64,000 nt of DNA, taken from CAYSYY01 sp964576115 [NCBI: uncultured Gemmatimonadota bacterium]. Its GTDB lineage: Bacteria > Blakebacterota > Blakebacteria > Blakebacterales. The position numbers were made by a program, and so were the translations under genes. Below are positions 52,517-63,184 of the stretch, in pieces (position 1 is the first letter of the stretch; each line of letters opens with the position of its first letter). The stretch is taken from NCBI GenBank assembly GCA_964576115.1, contig CAZNUA010000011.1:1-64000 (forward strand), given 5' to 3'. The notes beneath the pieces were generated by a model that was given only the letters and a program-made list of their open reading frames with translations, had not been told where the DNA came from and searched no databases.

Positions 52517-53325
52517 TGAGCGCCCTTTCCCTGCAGGCCCGGCCAGCTCTCGACCGACTGTTCGTCAACTACACGCGGGTTCTCTTCTCCCGGAACTGGC
52601 AGGTACTCCTCGCCATCGGCATCCCCGTCTGGATCTATCACTTTGCCACCCTACGCGGCGATCCCGGTGGAGCGGAGATCACCCTTTTCGTGAACGGGGG
52701 TCTCAGTTTTTCCGGGGGTATCATCATGACTCTCATCACTCTGCTGTGGTCCTCCAGGGTCTGGAACGACCTGCCCCCCGGGGAGCGGGAGACTTTCCTT
52801 GCCTACCCGGTCGATCGGACCGTTCACTATCTCATGCGGATGGCAGCTGGGCTCGGACTGCTGCTTGCCATCATCATCACCGGCTGGATTCTGAGCGGAT
52901 TGTGCGTCGAGTGCATACACCCGGGTTCGAGCTGGTTCAGTGATCCCCTGCTCCGCGGCAGCGGCTGGCCCATCTCGCTGATCGGGATCGTGAACGCTTA
53001 CCTGCTGGGGTCGATTTTCGCCCTGCTCTTCCGGCAACCGATATTGTGGTTTATGTTCGGCATACTTATCGTCAACCTGCCTTTCATCCTCGCCGTTGCG
53101 CCAGATACTCTCCTCTGGCAGATCATGGTCAATCCCCTCAGCTACATTCTCCTGTATCCCTATGGTCTGTTCTCGGGTCTGGGGATAGCATGGCCGAGCC
53201 TGGCGGCAACGGATTCCTTCGCAGGTCTGACACCTCACCTGCCTGCTCTCACCATCGTCCTGCTCTGGACCGTGATTCTCGGTTTGGGTCTCGCGGCGGC
53301 AAGCCGGTTTCGCAGGGAGAGGTGA
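52516..53325 (+). CDS. ABC-type membrane protein, paralog 1
   Basis: 269 residues with about six membrane helices. It starts MSALSLQARPALDRLFVNY and has the segments RNWQVLLAIGIPVWIYHF, LPPGERETFLAYPVDRTVHY and IGIVNAYLLGSIFALLFRQP that recur in the next gene. The open frame extends upstream into the ATPase gene but only as a shadow. AGGAG is 8 bases before the ATG. It is probably a membrane subunit of the exporter driven by the ATPase at 51587. Confidence 0.85.
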   Translation: MSALSLQARPALDRLFVNYTRVLFSRNWQVLLAIGIPVWIYHFATLRGDPGGAEITLFVNGGLSFSGGIIMTLITLLWSSRVWNDLPPGERETFLAYPVDRTVHYLMRMAAGLGLLLAIIITGWILSGLCVECIHPGSSWFSDPLLRGSGWPISLIGIVNAYLLGSIFALLFRQPILWFMFGILIVNLPFILAVAPDTLLWQIMVNPLSYILLYPYGLFSGLGIAWPSLAATDSFAGLTPHLPALTIVLLWTVILGLGLAAASRFRRER

Positions 53326-53329
53326 GGCC

Positions 53330-54094
53330 ATGACCACCAGCATCCTGCGATCGACGCCGACCCTCAGGAACCTGATTGCTCCCCACATCCAGACCCTCTT
53401 CACTCGCCACCGGTGGGAGTTGCTCGCCATAGGAGCGATTGTCTGGATTTACCAGTTTCTGATCCTCGAAGCGGATGCAGAACTTCCCAGTGATATCCTG
53501 ACCATCGGCGGTCCGGGCTTTCCCGGAGCGTTCATCTTCTCCTGTTTAGCTGTCTTCTGGGCCATTCGGATCTGGGATGGACTCTCACCCGGCTCGCGGG
53601 AAACGCTCCACTCCTACCCCATCGACCGCACGCTCCATCACGGCCTGCGGGTATCCGCCGGCCTGGTTCTTCTCTCCATCACTCTCGTCACTTTCTGGCT
53701 CATCGGCTCAGCTCTGAGCGCAGTTATCAACCCCGAACTGAACTGGTACACGAATACCCTGCTGTATGGCAGCAGCTGGATCATCTCCATTCTCGGGCTG
53801 GTGAATGCGTACCTTCTCGGCACCTGCCTCGCCCTGCTCTGCCGCCGTCCCGAATTGTGGTTCTTCGTCTGGATACCGGTCGGCTTCATTGTCCTGTCCC
53901 TCACGGCCCAGTTACTGAACAGTGAATTCTTTGTTTCGGTGTTCAGGATCGTCTTTCTCGGCTTCTTTTCGGTGCTGGCTCTGTTGGGTACTCCCTTCAC
54001 CGATCCCCGCTGGCGTCCCGATATCCTCATCATGCTCGGAGGTACGCTCATCCTGGTCACAGCGGTTCTGCTGGCAAGTCGCAAACGGAGATAG
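53330..54094 (+). CDS. ABC-type membrane protein, paralog 2
   Basis: 254 residues, six predicted membrane helices. Segments correspond one by one to paralog 1: RHRWELLAIGAIVWIYQFLI, LSPGSRETLHSYPIDRTLHH and ILGLVNAYLLGTCLALLCRRP. An AGAGGTGAGG stretch precedes the ATG, 4 bases after the previous stop. Together the two could form a heterodimeric membrane part. No signal peptide or large outside domain is seen. Confidence 0.85.
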   Translation: MTTSILRSTPTLRNLIAPHIQTLFTRHRWELLAIGAIVWIYQFLILEADAELPSDILTIGGPGFPGAFIFSCLAVFWAIRIWDGLSPGSRETLHSYPIDRTLHHGLRVSAGLVLLSITLVTFWLIGSALSAVINPELNWYTNTLLYGSSWIISILGLVNAYLLGTCLALLCRRPELWFFVWIPVGFIVLSLTAQLLNSEFFVSVFRIVFLGFFSVLALLGTPFTDPRWRPDILIMLGGTLILVTAVLLASRKRR

Positions 54095-54103
54095 GAGCAC
54101 CTT

Positions 54104-54340
54104 ATGGGAACTGCTTCTGCTTCTCTCTCGCACCACCCGGTTCGGTTCCTGACCCTGCTGGGAAGCGATTTCAGGCTGCTCCTGCGGCGGCACTGGTGGG
54201 AACTCTTCGGCGGGCTCGGTCTGATCCTGGTCGAGATGGAACGGTCGTCAGGCGTGCCCGGATTCTGGGCCCCGGTTGTCTGGTTCGTGATTCTCTCTGT
54301 CGCGGTCGGCTTGGTCGCTGCCCGCCACCGGGAGGCATGA
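54104..54340 (+). CDS. 78-residue mini-paralog of the membrane proteins
   Basis: Its first half (HPVRFLTLLGSDFRLLLRRHWWELF) matches the start of the next gene (DPPSRLSVIGAELRLLLRQYRW), and its last part (FWAPVVWFVILSVAVGLVAARHREA) matches that gene's end (LAPVIWFPVLLGATLFAAARHRDS). The middle, with about four helices, is missing, leaving two helices. It has a Shine-Dalgarno-like GGAG 8 bases upstream, a clean frame, and overlaps the next gene (ATGA), so it looks kept and translated. It may be a regulatory subunit or a decaying in-frame deletion. Confidence 0.75.
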   Translation: MGTASASLSHHPVRFLTLLGSDFRLLLRRHWWELFGGLGLILVEMERSSGVPGFWAPVVWFVILSVAVGLVAARHREA

Positions 54341-55173
54341 GCGTGTCGGTTCTAACCGAACGTCTGCACGATCCCCCTTCCCGGCTGAGCGTCATCGGAG
54401 CCGAATTGCGGCTTCTTCTGCGGCAGTACCGGTGGACGATCCCCCTGCTCTTTCTGGCTTACTTCGTCGCTGAACACTGGTTGCTGCTCTACGATTCCCA
54501 GTGGTTGGATTACCTCATAAGATTCGGGAGTGTAATCACTATCGATCTGTCCGATCCGGATCGGTACGGGGCGGTCTGGACCGGACTGTATCTCCACACA
54601 TTTATCAAGGCTGTCACAGCCGGATTGTGGGGTTATCTGATCTGGCGTGACACGGACGCGGTGAGCATTCACAGCTCGATAACCGATCCGATTTCCGGGA
54701 CATTCATCCGTATCTCCCGGCTCTTTCTCGGCGCCCTGATCCTCATGGCAGCCGATATCTCAGCCTGGTATCTGGGTACCGGCATCAACGGCCTGCTGGT
54801 CAATGTCACCGGACTCGTCGCCGGGTTCCTCCCCCCGGCAATTCACGCCGCCCGTTTCCTCTCCTATGTCAATGTCTTCCTTCTCGCCTCGCTGATCTGC
54901 CTGACGACCAGACGTCCCCTGGTCTGGTTCTTCATCTATCTTCCGGCCATCGGCATGCTCTTCTTCCTGCTGCAGCTCTTCGCCAATGTGACACCCGTCA
55001 GAGAAATCTGCCTTCTCCTCCTTTCACCTTATGGCCTGAGCGGCGGACTCTATATCGAAACCTGGACCATGGCGGGGGAGTTGATCGAGCCCGCTGTTCT
55101 TGCCCCGGTCATCTGGTTCCCCGTTCTGCTGGGAGCGACCCTGTTCGCCGCTGCCCGCCACCGGGATTCCTGA
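54337..55173 (+). CDS. ABC-type membrane protein, divergent paralog 3
   Basis: 278 residues, six or seven membrane helices, less similar to paralogs 1 and 2 but sharing RLLLRQYRWTIPLLFL near the start, YVNVFLLASLICLTTRRPLVWFFIYLP in the middle and the ARHRDS end. ATG at 54337 overlaps the mini-paralog stop; GTG at 54343, 7 bases after GGGAGG, is an equally good start. It ends the operon, followed by a strong terminator at 55203. Confidence 0.8.
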   Translation: MSVSVLTERLHDPPSRLSVIGAELRLLLRQYRWTIPLLFLAYFVAEHWLLLYDSQWLDYLIRFGSVITIDLSDPDRYGAVWTGLYLHTFIKAVTAGLWGYLIWRDTDAVSIHSSITDPISGTFIRISRLFLGALILMAADISAWYLGTGINGLLVNVTGLVAGFLPPAIHAARFLSYVNVFLLASLICLTTRRPLVWFFIYLPAIGMLFFLLQLFANVTPVREICLLLLSPYGLSGGLYIETWTMAGELIEPAVLAPVIWFPVLLGATLFAAARHRDS

Positions 55174-55202
55174 TCGTGAAACCAGCAATCTGACCGCGCA
55201 GA

Positions 55203-55230
55203 AAAAGGCCGGGATCGCTCCCGGCCTTTT
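55203..55230. terminator. Bidirectional rho-independent terminator
   Basis: AAAAGGCCGGGA and TCCCGGCCTTTT form a perfect 12-base stem with a TCGC loop. The A and T runs at the base of the stem make it work on both strands: it ends the rightward ABC operon (stop at 55173) and lies downstream of the leftward symporter gene. Confidence 0.9.
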
Positions 55231-55252
55231 CTGTGAGAGAGTGTTTTCGCAA

Positions 55253-55275
55253 CCGACGTCGCCGACGTCGGTTTT
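55253..55275 (+). terminator. Second hairpin, possible backup terminator
   Basis: ACCGACGTC and GACGTCGGT form a 9-base stem around GCC, followed rightward by TTTT. It stands 23 bases after the bidirectional terminator and 25 bases before the end of the symporter gene, so it may add a second stop for rightward transcription. Confidence 0.6.
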
Positions 55276-55299
55276 GATGCTGTCGGTGCTGCTGCTGCC

Positions 55300-56694
55300 C
55301 TACAGGATACCCTGCCCGCTGATGAGTTCGACGATCTTGTTGGTCAGGATCAGAATCAGGGTGATGGGGCAGAGGTAGCGGATCAGGAAGGTCCAGATCT
55401 TGCGCATCCGGAAGACCGTGCCCTCTGACTCGACCTCGGCCGCGGCGTTGTCCACGCCCCACTTCCAGCCCACGAAGATGCTGATCAGCAGGGCCCCGAT
55501 GGCCAGCGAGTACTGCCCGAAGGCCTCGAAGAGCAGGCTGAGGAAGTCGATCTTGAACAGGGGCAGGTCGGTCAGCCACGAGACCGCCCCGTTGCCCAGG
55601 GCCGAGGGGATGCCCAGCACGAAGGAGAGCGCCCCCAGGACCAGACAGGCCTTCTTGCGGCTGATCTTTTTCTCGTCCACCAGGTAGGCCGTACCGACCT
55701 CGAGCAGGGAGACGCTCGAGGTGATGGCGGCGATCCCGAGCAGGACGAAGAAGCCCGTGCCGAAGATGATACCGCCGATCGGGGCGGGCGGGATTTCGCC
55801 CAGCAGGCTGGTGAGCACCACGAAAACCATGCCGGGGCCGCCCTCCTGTAACCCCAGGCCGGCGTGGAAGAGGGTCGGGAAGATGATCAGACCGGCCAGG
55901 ATGGCGATACCGGTGTCCAGGGAGGAGACCCAGAGGGCCGAGCTCTCGAGGTTGTCGCGTTTGGCAATGTAGGAACCGTAGGTGATCATGGTCCCCATGC
56001 CCAGGCTCAGGCTGAAGAAGGCCTGGCCGGCCGCGGCCAGCACGGTGGCGCCGGTAATCTGGCTGAAGTCGGGCTTGAAATAAAAGGCCAGGCCCGCTCC
56101 GGCCCCCGAGAGGGTGACCGCCCTCACGGCCAGGAGGACGAGCAGGATGAGCAGGATCGGCATGAGCACTTTGGTCCAGCGCTCGATCCCCGAACGCACC
56201 CCCCCGACCACCACGTACACGGTCAGTCCCATGAAGAAGAGCAGGTAGCCGAGTTCGCTCAGGGGATTGCCCGACATCTGGGCGAAGATGGTGGCGGTGT
56301 CGACCCCGGGCTGGAAGGTGCCGCTGATGCACTTGACGATGTAGGCCACCGTCCAGCCGGCGATGACGGCGTAAAAAGAGAGAATGATGACTCCGGTCAC
56401 CACCCCCAGCCCGCCGAGCAGTTTCCACTTCGTGCCCGGTGCCAGGGCCGAGAAAGCCCCGACCGGGTTGCGCTGGGTCCGCCGGCCGATGGTGAACTCG
56501 GCCAGCATGACCGGGGCGCCGATCAGTACCACGCAGACGAGGTAAATCAGCAGAAAGGCGGCCCCGCCGTTGGCGGCGGCGTTGGTCGGGAAGGCCCAGA
56601 TATTGCCCAGACCGATAGCGCTCCCGGCCGCAGCCAGGATGAAGGCCAGCTTCGAACCCCAGGTGTCACGCGAGGCTGCATCCAGTGATTCCAT
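55300..56694 (-). CDS. Neurotransmitter:sodium symporter-family transporter
   Basis: A 464-residue transporter of the LeuT fold, with eleven or twelve helices. The sodium and substrate site GSAIGLGNIWAFP lies near residues 24-36 (TM1), GAPVMLAEFTIGRR follows TM2, and FFSLSLGMGTMITYGSY is TM6. Bacterial members import amino acids or derivatives with sodium. ATG at 56694 is preferred over a TTG two codons earlier because AGGGA is at a good distance. The gene stands alone between terminators. Confidence 0.93.
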   Translation of the reverse strand: MESLDAASRDTWGSKLAFILAAAGSAIGLGNIWAFPTNAAANGGAAFLLIYLVCVVLIGAPVMLAEFTIGRRTQRNPVGAFSALAPGTKWKLLGGLGVVTGVIILSFYAVIAGWTVAYIVKCISGTFQPGVDTATIFAQMSGNPLSELGYLLFFMGLTVYVVVGGVRSGIERWTKVLMPILLILLVLLAVRAVTLSGAGAGLAFYFKPDFSQITGATVLAAAGQAFFSLSLGMGTMITYGSYIAKRDNLESSALWVSSLDTGIAILAGLIIFPTLFHAGLGLQEGGPGMVFVVLTSLLGEIPPAPIGGIIFGTGFFVLLGIAAITSSVSLLEVGTAYLVDEKKISRKKACLVLGALSFVLGIPSALGNGAVSWLTDLPLFKIDFLSLLFEAFGQYSLAIGALLISIFVGWKWGVDNAAAEVESEGTVFRMRKIWTFLIRYLCPITLILILTNKIVELISGQGIL

Positions 56695-56837
56695 CGACAA
56701 CGATCCCTTCCCCGGCGGGCTGAAGTGAACCTGCCTACAACTGATACGGAACGGCCATCATAGTGTATGTGTTCAGGGCGAAAGCAACCTTCAACTTTAT
56801 CGGTCCGCGGCTGCGGTGCTCACCAGGCATCACGCCG

Positions 56838-56870
56838 ACGGCCCCGCCGGCAGATCGCCGACGGGGCCGT
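56838..56870 (-). terminator. GC-rich hairpin after the outer-membrane protein gene
   Basis: ACGGCCCCG (56838-56846) pairs with CGGGGCCGT (56862-56870) around 15 bases that can extend the stem (CCGGC/GCCGA). It lies about 35 bases after the stop of the DUF5723-like gene. There is no T run, so termination is uncertain. Confidence 0.5.
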
Positions 56871-56903
56871 CGATGATAATCTCAGGCAGCGCTCAGAAAG
56901 CGC

Positions 56904-58295
56904 TCAGAAAGTGATTTTCAGTCCCGCCGCCGCTCCGAAGCCGCGAATGCCGTCGGGTGTGATGCCGGTGTTGGCTACCGCAACCTCGAGGCAGAGGATC
57001 CGGAAATCGAGTCCGAGGCCGACCGCACCCACCAGGCCGTGGCGGCCGCCGAAGCTCAGGCCGGCCCGCAGGGGCAGGAAAAAGATCGGCCGCCACTCCA
57101 TACCCAGCCCCAGGCGCGGTACCGCCCGGAATCCCAATCCCCGGCTGAAAGGCTGCTCGAATTCGGCGTTCAGAGCCAGTCGCCCGAGCTGGTAGGTCGT
57201 CCCGACCCGAAAGATGACCGGCACCGGGGTGCGGAAGGAATCAATCCGTTCCAGCTCCACATCGTAGCTGGTCAGAGAGTCCAGATCGGTGGTCTCGGCT
57301 TCTTCGTCGAACTCCAGGAAGGTTCCCATGCCGATCGTGTCGGCATCGGCGATCAAGTGGACGTTGTAGGTCGAGTTCTTCCAGGTGATGCCGGGACTGA
57401 GGTTGAGCAGGGCACCGTGCACCGTCCAGTGATCGTTCATAACGGCGGCCACACCCAGGTCGAGCCCGATCCCCGAACCGTTGACCGGCTCGAACTCGTC
57501 ATCGTCGATAATCTCGAGGTCGTCCGACTCGGGGTCGAGGTCGTAACCCGGAATCCCGGCGGTGTGATAACGGTAGTCGGCGTGGCCGAAGATGCCGTCC
57601 TCGAGAAAGGTGAAATCGACCGTACCTTCGTCGATGCCGGCATACTGGTGGCCGGCATAGTATTTCAGACCGATTCCGCCGTAGATTTCACGCCCACCGA
57701 TGAAGTTGCGGAAGAAGGAGTCGATGACAGCCGGGGCACGGAAGGCATAGGTGCCGTAGAAGACCGAAATCCCTTCGGTCGAGGCGCCGAACTCGCCGAA
57801 GTGGTACGTGCGGTTCAGCCTGTTACCCCGCAGGAGAAGCTCGAAGAGGTCGGTGGGCATCCGGGCTTCGGCATCGACCACGTGGTAGGTCCCCAGAGCG
57901 AGCCGGCCGATCTGCAGCCCGAAGGTGCCGACTTCGACATTGGCGCTGACCCGGGCCGCCTTACCCAGACTGTTGAGATAGCTGTCTTTCTCGTCCTCGT
58001 CGATGAACCCCTCTTCCATCCAGCGGTTCCAGCGGCCGATCGACATGATGTTCTGGTCAACGTGCGTGTTGACCGACACCAGGCGAAGGCTGAAGTGCCG
58101 GCGTCCGGGCAGACCGAGCAGGGCCGGATTGACCAGGGCGGCGTCGATGTCGTACATCGCCGTGCCGCGGGCTCCGGCCAGGCTGTAGCCCGCCACGCTG
58201 TAGGTGCCCTGAGCAGTAGCGGTGCAGGGCAGGGCCAGCAGGACGAGCAGGCCCGGCATTGCAAGCAGGTGCCGTAGAGTCATGCTCCGCGTCAT
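56904..58295 (-). CDS. DUF5723-like outer-membrane beta-barrel protein
   Basis: 463 residues with a signal peptide (LLAMPGLLVLLALPCTATAQ) and alternating strands typical of FadL/PorV-like barrels, e.g. GISVFYGTYAFRAPAVIDSF and GGIGLKYYAGHQYAGI; it ends in a terminal phenylalanine (LKITF) as outer-membrane proteins do. YSLAGARGTAMYDIDAALVNPALLG near the start is common to the DUF5723/PorV-like group. ATG at 58295 has GGGGAGG 8 bases upstream; a GTG at 58304 overlapping the lipoprotein stop is a second choice. It follows a large lipoprotein gene and is likely co-expressed with it. Confidence 0.8.
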   Translation of the reverse strand: MTRSMTLRHLLAMPGLLVLLALPCTATAQGTYSVAGYSLAGARGTAMYDIDAALVNPALLGLPGRRHFSLRLVSVNTHVDQNIMSIGRWNRWMEEGFIDEDEKDSYLNSLGKAARVSANVEVGTFGLQIGRLALGTYHVVDAEARMPTDLFELLLRGNRLNRTYHFGEFGASTEGISVFYGTYAFRAPAVIDSFFRNFIGGREIYGGIGLKYYAGHQYAGIDEGTVDFTFLEDGIFGHADYRYHTAGIPGYDLDPESDDLEIIDDDEFEPVNGSGIGLDLGVAAVMNDHWTVHGALLNLSPGITWKNSTYNVHLIADADTIGMGTFLEFDEEAETTDLDSLTSYDVELERIDSFRTPVPVIFRVGTTYQLGRLALNAEFEQPFSRGLGFRAVPRLGLGMEWRPIFFLPLRAGLSFGGRHGLVGAVGLGLDFRILCLEVAVANTGITPDGIRGFGAAAGLKITF

Positions 58296-58300
58296 CCCGA

Positions 58301-60364
58301 TCACCTCCCCTCTCCGTCATCGCCCGCATCGGGATCGATGATTGCCCTCACGGTGACGAAAGCCTTGACGAAGATGCGATCCGATTTGGCAACCTTGAAA
58401 GGTTCGGTCCCGGTAGGTGGTATCGTGATCCGCATCCCCGACCAGTACGGCTCCAGCAACGCCTGCCACTGATCACGGGTCAGCGTCACGACCGTGTCCT
58501 GAGCCGTAGCGGCATTGGGCTGGAAGGTGAGCACCAGATCCACATCGGGATCGGTGAAAACCAGTCCCGAGTCGGCCGCGGTGGTGTACCGGGCGGTAAT
58601 CCCCAGCCCCAGTGTGCTGGCGAAGCGGTAGGTGATCGAAGCCTCCTGGAAGGTGACGACATCTTCCTCGACATCGATCCCCTCGGCCTGGAACTCCTTG
58701 TCGAGTTCGATGCTGATGGGTTGATCGATATTGAAGCTCAGGGGAGTGGAGAAGGCGATCTCGGCCTCGACCCAGGAAGTACTCGACAGCGTCCCCGGTG
58801 TCACCCCGTCCCCGACCGTTACCGAGCCCGAATAGCTGATCTCCTCGGGAAAAGCGTTGAGGAAAGTGAGCAGGGCCGAATCATCGCCGAAGCTGAGGGT
58901 GCTGGTGTCGGGTGCGGCCTCCGAACCCGGCTGCAGGTCGAAGGTGATGTCGAGATTGACCGGATCGGGCGTCCCCCCGGTGCCGACCAGGTGCAGCTCG
59001 AGGTGGGCGGGAAAACCGATGGTATGGACCACGGTGATGTCGAGGTCGACATCGGCCAGCGAAATCTTGCGCAGCTCGTCGAGCAGATTGCCCGAGTCTT
59101 CGGCCAGGCTGAAGCTGTCGGCCGGCACGTCGACCGTAGTGGCGTCGAGGGTACCCGTGACCGACTGCAAAACCAGTTCGGAGAGCAGGGCTCGGACGGA
59201 GACCGAATCCTGGGCCGAGAGCGTCACCTGCGATCCATAGGAGCCGGGGGAGTCGACGGTCACATTGAGGGCGAGGGTCTGGTTGCCCGCACCAACGCCA
59301 TCTGGTGTCAGGGTAACATCGGTCAGATCGCGGCTCTCGCTCTGGGTCTGTCCGGCTGGGATGGCCAGGTTGAAGTTGAGCGGATCGCCCCAGTAATCGA
59401 CCAGGTTGGGCAGGCTGACCACGAGATTCAGATCGATGGGGAGCTGGTTGTCCAGGCTCAGGGTCAGGTCGCCGCCCCCCAGGGTGGCGCTGGTGATCGA
59501 GGCATCACCGGGCAGGGTGACCGTTTCGCTGAAAGGGAAGCTGATTGGATCCACCTGGGCAGTGGCCATAGCGACGGTCAGAGCGCTGAATTCCACCTCG
59601 ACATCGATGCCCTCATCCCCATCGAAGTACATCGTTTCGCCGCTCGACGATCCGTAGAGCTCGATCGAGAGATCGTTGCTCAGGCTCAGGCCGTCGAGGA
59701 TGACGGGGATGATGTGGATCTCACCGTCCGTCAGAACGTCGGTCCCGCCGGCGGTGACATCGATATCCACGACCAGGGTGTCGCCGGCGGCATCATCGAG
59801 CAGCTTCACGCCCATGATCTCGAAGGGTACTTCGGTCCGGTTGGTCACCCGTACCGACATGGTGCCGGAATCGATCGTGACATGGGTGAAGGAGCTGAGC
59901 GAGGGGATGTCCTGGGTCAGACCGGCCGGTATCGAGAACGGGGGAATGATCACCTGCTGAGGCGGCAGTCCGACCAGGATGGGGTAGATCTGGTCGAACT
60001 GGACCGTGGCCGAGACCGCCGGGGCGGCGGGTACGGTAAAGGAACCGATTGACTGCGCCACCGACTCGTCGAGCCCGTCAATGGTAATGTCCTCGCCCAT
60101 CTCGATCCGGTCGAGGCTTTCCTCGAAATCGATGGTGTAGACGCTGTCGAGTCCGACCGTTTCGAAATCCTCGTCATCGAATAGATCGACCAGATCGATC
60201 CACTGATTGAGCAGAGGAATGTTGTACTCGACCTCCCACGAGGGAGCGGTCGGCTCTTTGGGCATCGTGCAGGCTGTCGTGAGCAGCACGAGGACGGGAA
60301 GGACGACGACAGATATACGTCGACCTGCGCCCTGTTCGGCGCGCGCGCTGGGAACTCTGCGCAT
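58301..60364 (-). CDS. Large secreted lipoprotein of unknown function
   Basis: 687 residues: a signal sequence ending LLTTAC (lipobox C32) and then Asp/Thr/Ser/Val-rich beta sequence throughout, probably several immunoglobulin-like domains; LSNDLSIELYGSSSGETMYF and LTLSLDNQLPIDLNLVVSLP are typical parts. I recognise no family. Very low Lys and Cys content and many acidic residues fit an exported surface protein. It is coupled to the DUF5723-like barrel gene. The 183 bases upstream are AT-rich and should hold the promoter. Confidence 0.75.
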   Translation of the reverse strand: MRRVPSARAEQGAGRRISVVVLPVLVLLTTACTMPKEPTAPSWEVEYNIPLLNQWIDLVDLFDDEDFETVGLDSVYTIDFEESLDRIEMGEDITIDGLDESVAQSIGSFTVPAAPAVSATVQFDQIYPILVGLPPQQVIIPPFSIPAGLTQDIPSLSSFTHVTIDSGTMSVRVTNRTEVPFEIMGVKLLDDAAGDTLVVDIDVTAGGTDVLTDGEIHIIPVILDGLSLSNDLSIELYGSSSGETMYFDGDEGIDVEVEFSALTVAMATAQVDPISFPFSETVTLPGDASITSATLGGGDLTLSLDNQLPIDLNLVVSLPNLVDYWGDPLNFNLAIPAGQTQSESRDLTDVTLTPDGVGAGNQTLALNVTVDSPGSYGSQVTLSAQDSVSVRALLSELVLQSVTGTLDATTVDVPADSFSLAEDSGNLLDELRKISLADVDLDITVVHTIGFPAHLELHLVGTGGTPDPVNLDITFDLQPGSEAAPDTSTLSFGDDSALLTFLNAFPEEISYSGSVTVGDGVTPGTLSSTSWVEAEIAFSTPLSFNIDQPISIELDKEFQAEGIDVEEDVVTFQEASITYRFASTLGLGITARYTTAADSGLVFTDPDVDLVLTFQPNAATAQDTVVTLTRDQWQALLEPYWSGMRITIPPTGTEPFKVAKSDRIFVKAFVTVRAIIDPDAGDDGEGR

Positions 60365-60547
60365 GCTTACTCCTCATCGTTGATCCCAGGGATTCAGACC
60401 CGGAACCGCTACAGGGGGTGGCGGCTGGCCGCATTAAAAATAACGCCAAACACCGGAGAACGGCAACCGCCAGTCTTATTGGTATTAATTATTAATAAAT
60501 ATTGCCGAGAAAAGCGACTCTCGAATGCAGCCTGAAGCGACCGCCCC
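60365..60547 (-). promoter_or_regulatory. AT-rich intergenic region upstream of the lipoprotein gene
   Basis: A 183-base gap between ahcY and the lipoprotein gene. Around 60478-60502 it contains a run made almost only of A and T (TATTAATTATTAATAAATAT), which stands out in a chromosome that is otherwise GC-rich. It may be an upstream promoter element or a nucleoid-protein site for the lipoprotein/outer-membrane pair. No clear -35/-10 pair was fixed. Confidence 0.5.
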
Positions 60548-63027
<2,480 letters not shown>

Positions 63028-63132
63028 GCGTACATCCCGTTCGTTGGGGCCGGCAGAGTGGTATTGCGGCGCCCGATACCTGGTGGGGCGGTGATCGTTT
63101 CTAAAGAACATTCTCCGGCGACGCAGGTCAAA

Positions 63133-63181
63133 CCCCGGCTCGCCGTCCGGCTTGCGACCGGTCGGCTCCGGTCTGCCGGGG
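63133..63181 (-). terminator. Long GC hairpin between the kinase gene and metK
   Basis: On the minus strand CCCCGGC (63181-63175) pairs with GCCGGGG (63139-63133), and the inner GCCGACCGG pairs with CCGGACGGC with one A-A mismatch around a TCGCAAG loop. It lies 3 bases after the kinase stop and about 105 bases before metK. Only TTT follows. It could be a weak terminator, a processing site or a regulatory leader of metK; it does not match a SAM riboswitch I know. Confidence 0.55.
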
Positions 63182-63184
63182 AAT

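Noticed and set aside
58259-60052. Rightward 597-residue frame
   Set aside because: Antisense shadow of the large lipoprotein gene; no start signal and no family pattern.
63028-63184. SAM or SAH riboswitch upstream of metK
   Set aside because: The long hairpin there does not fit the conserved cores of the SAM or SAH riboswitch classes I know; kept only as a hairpin.
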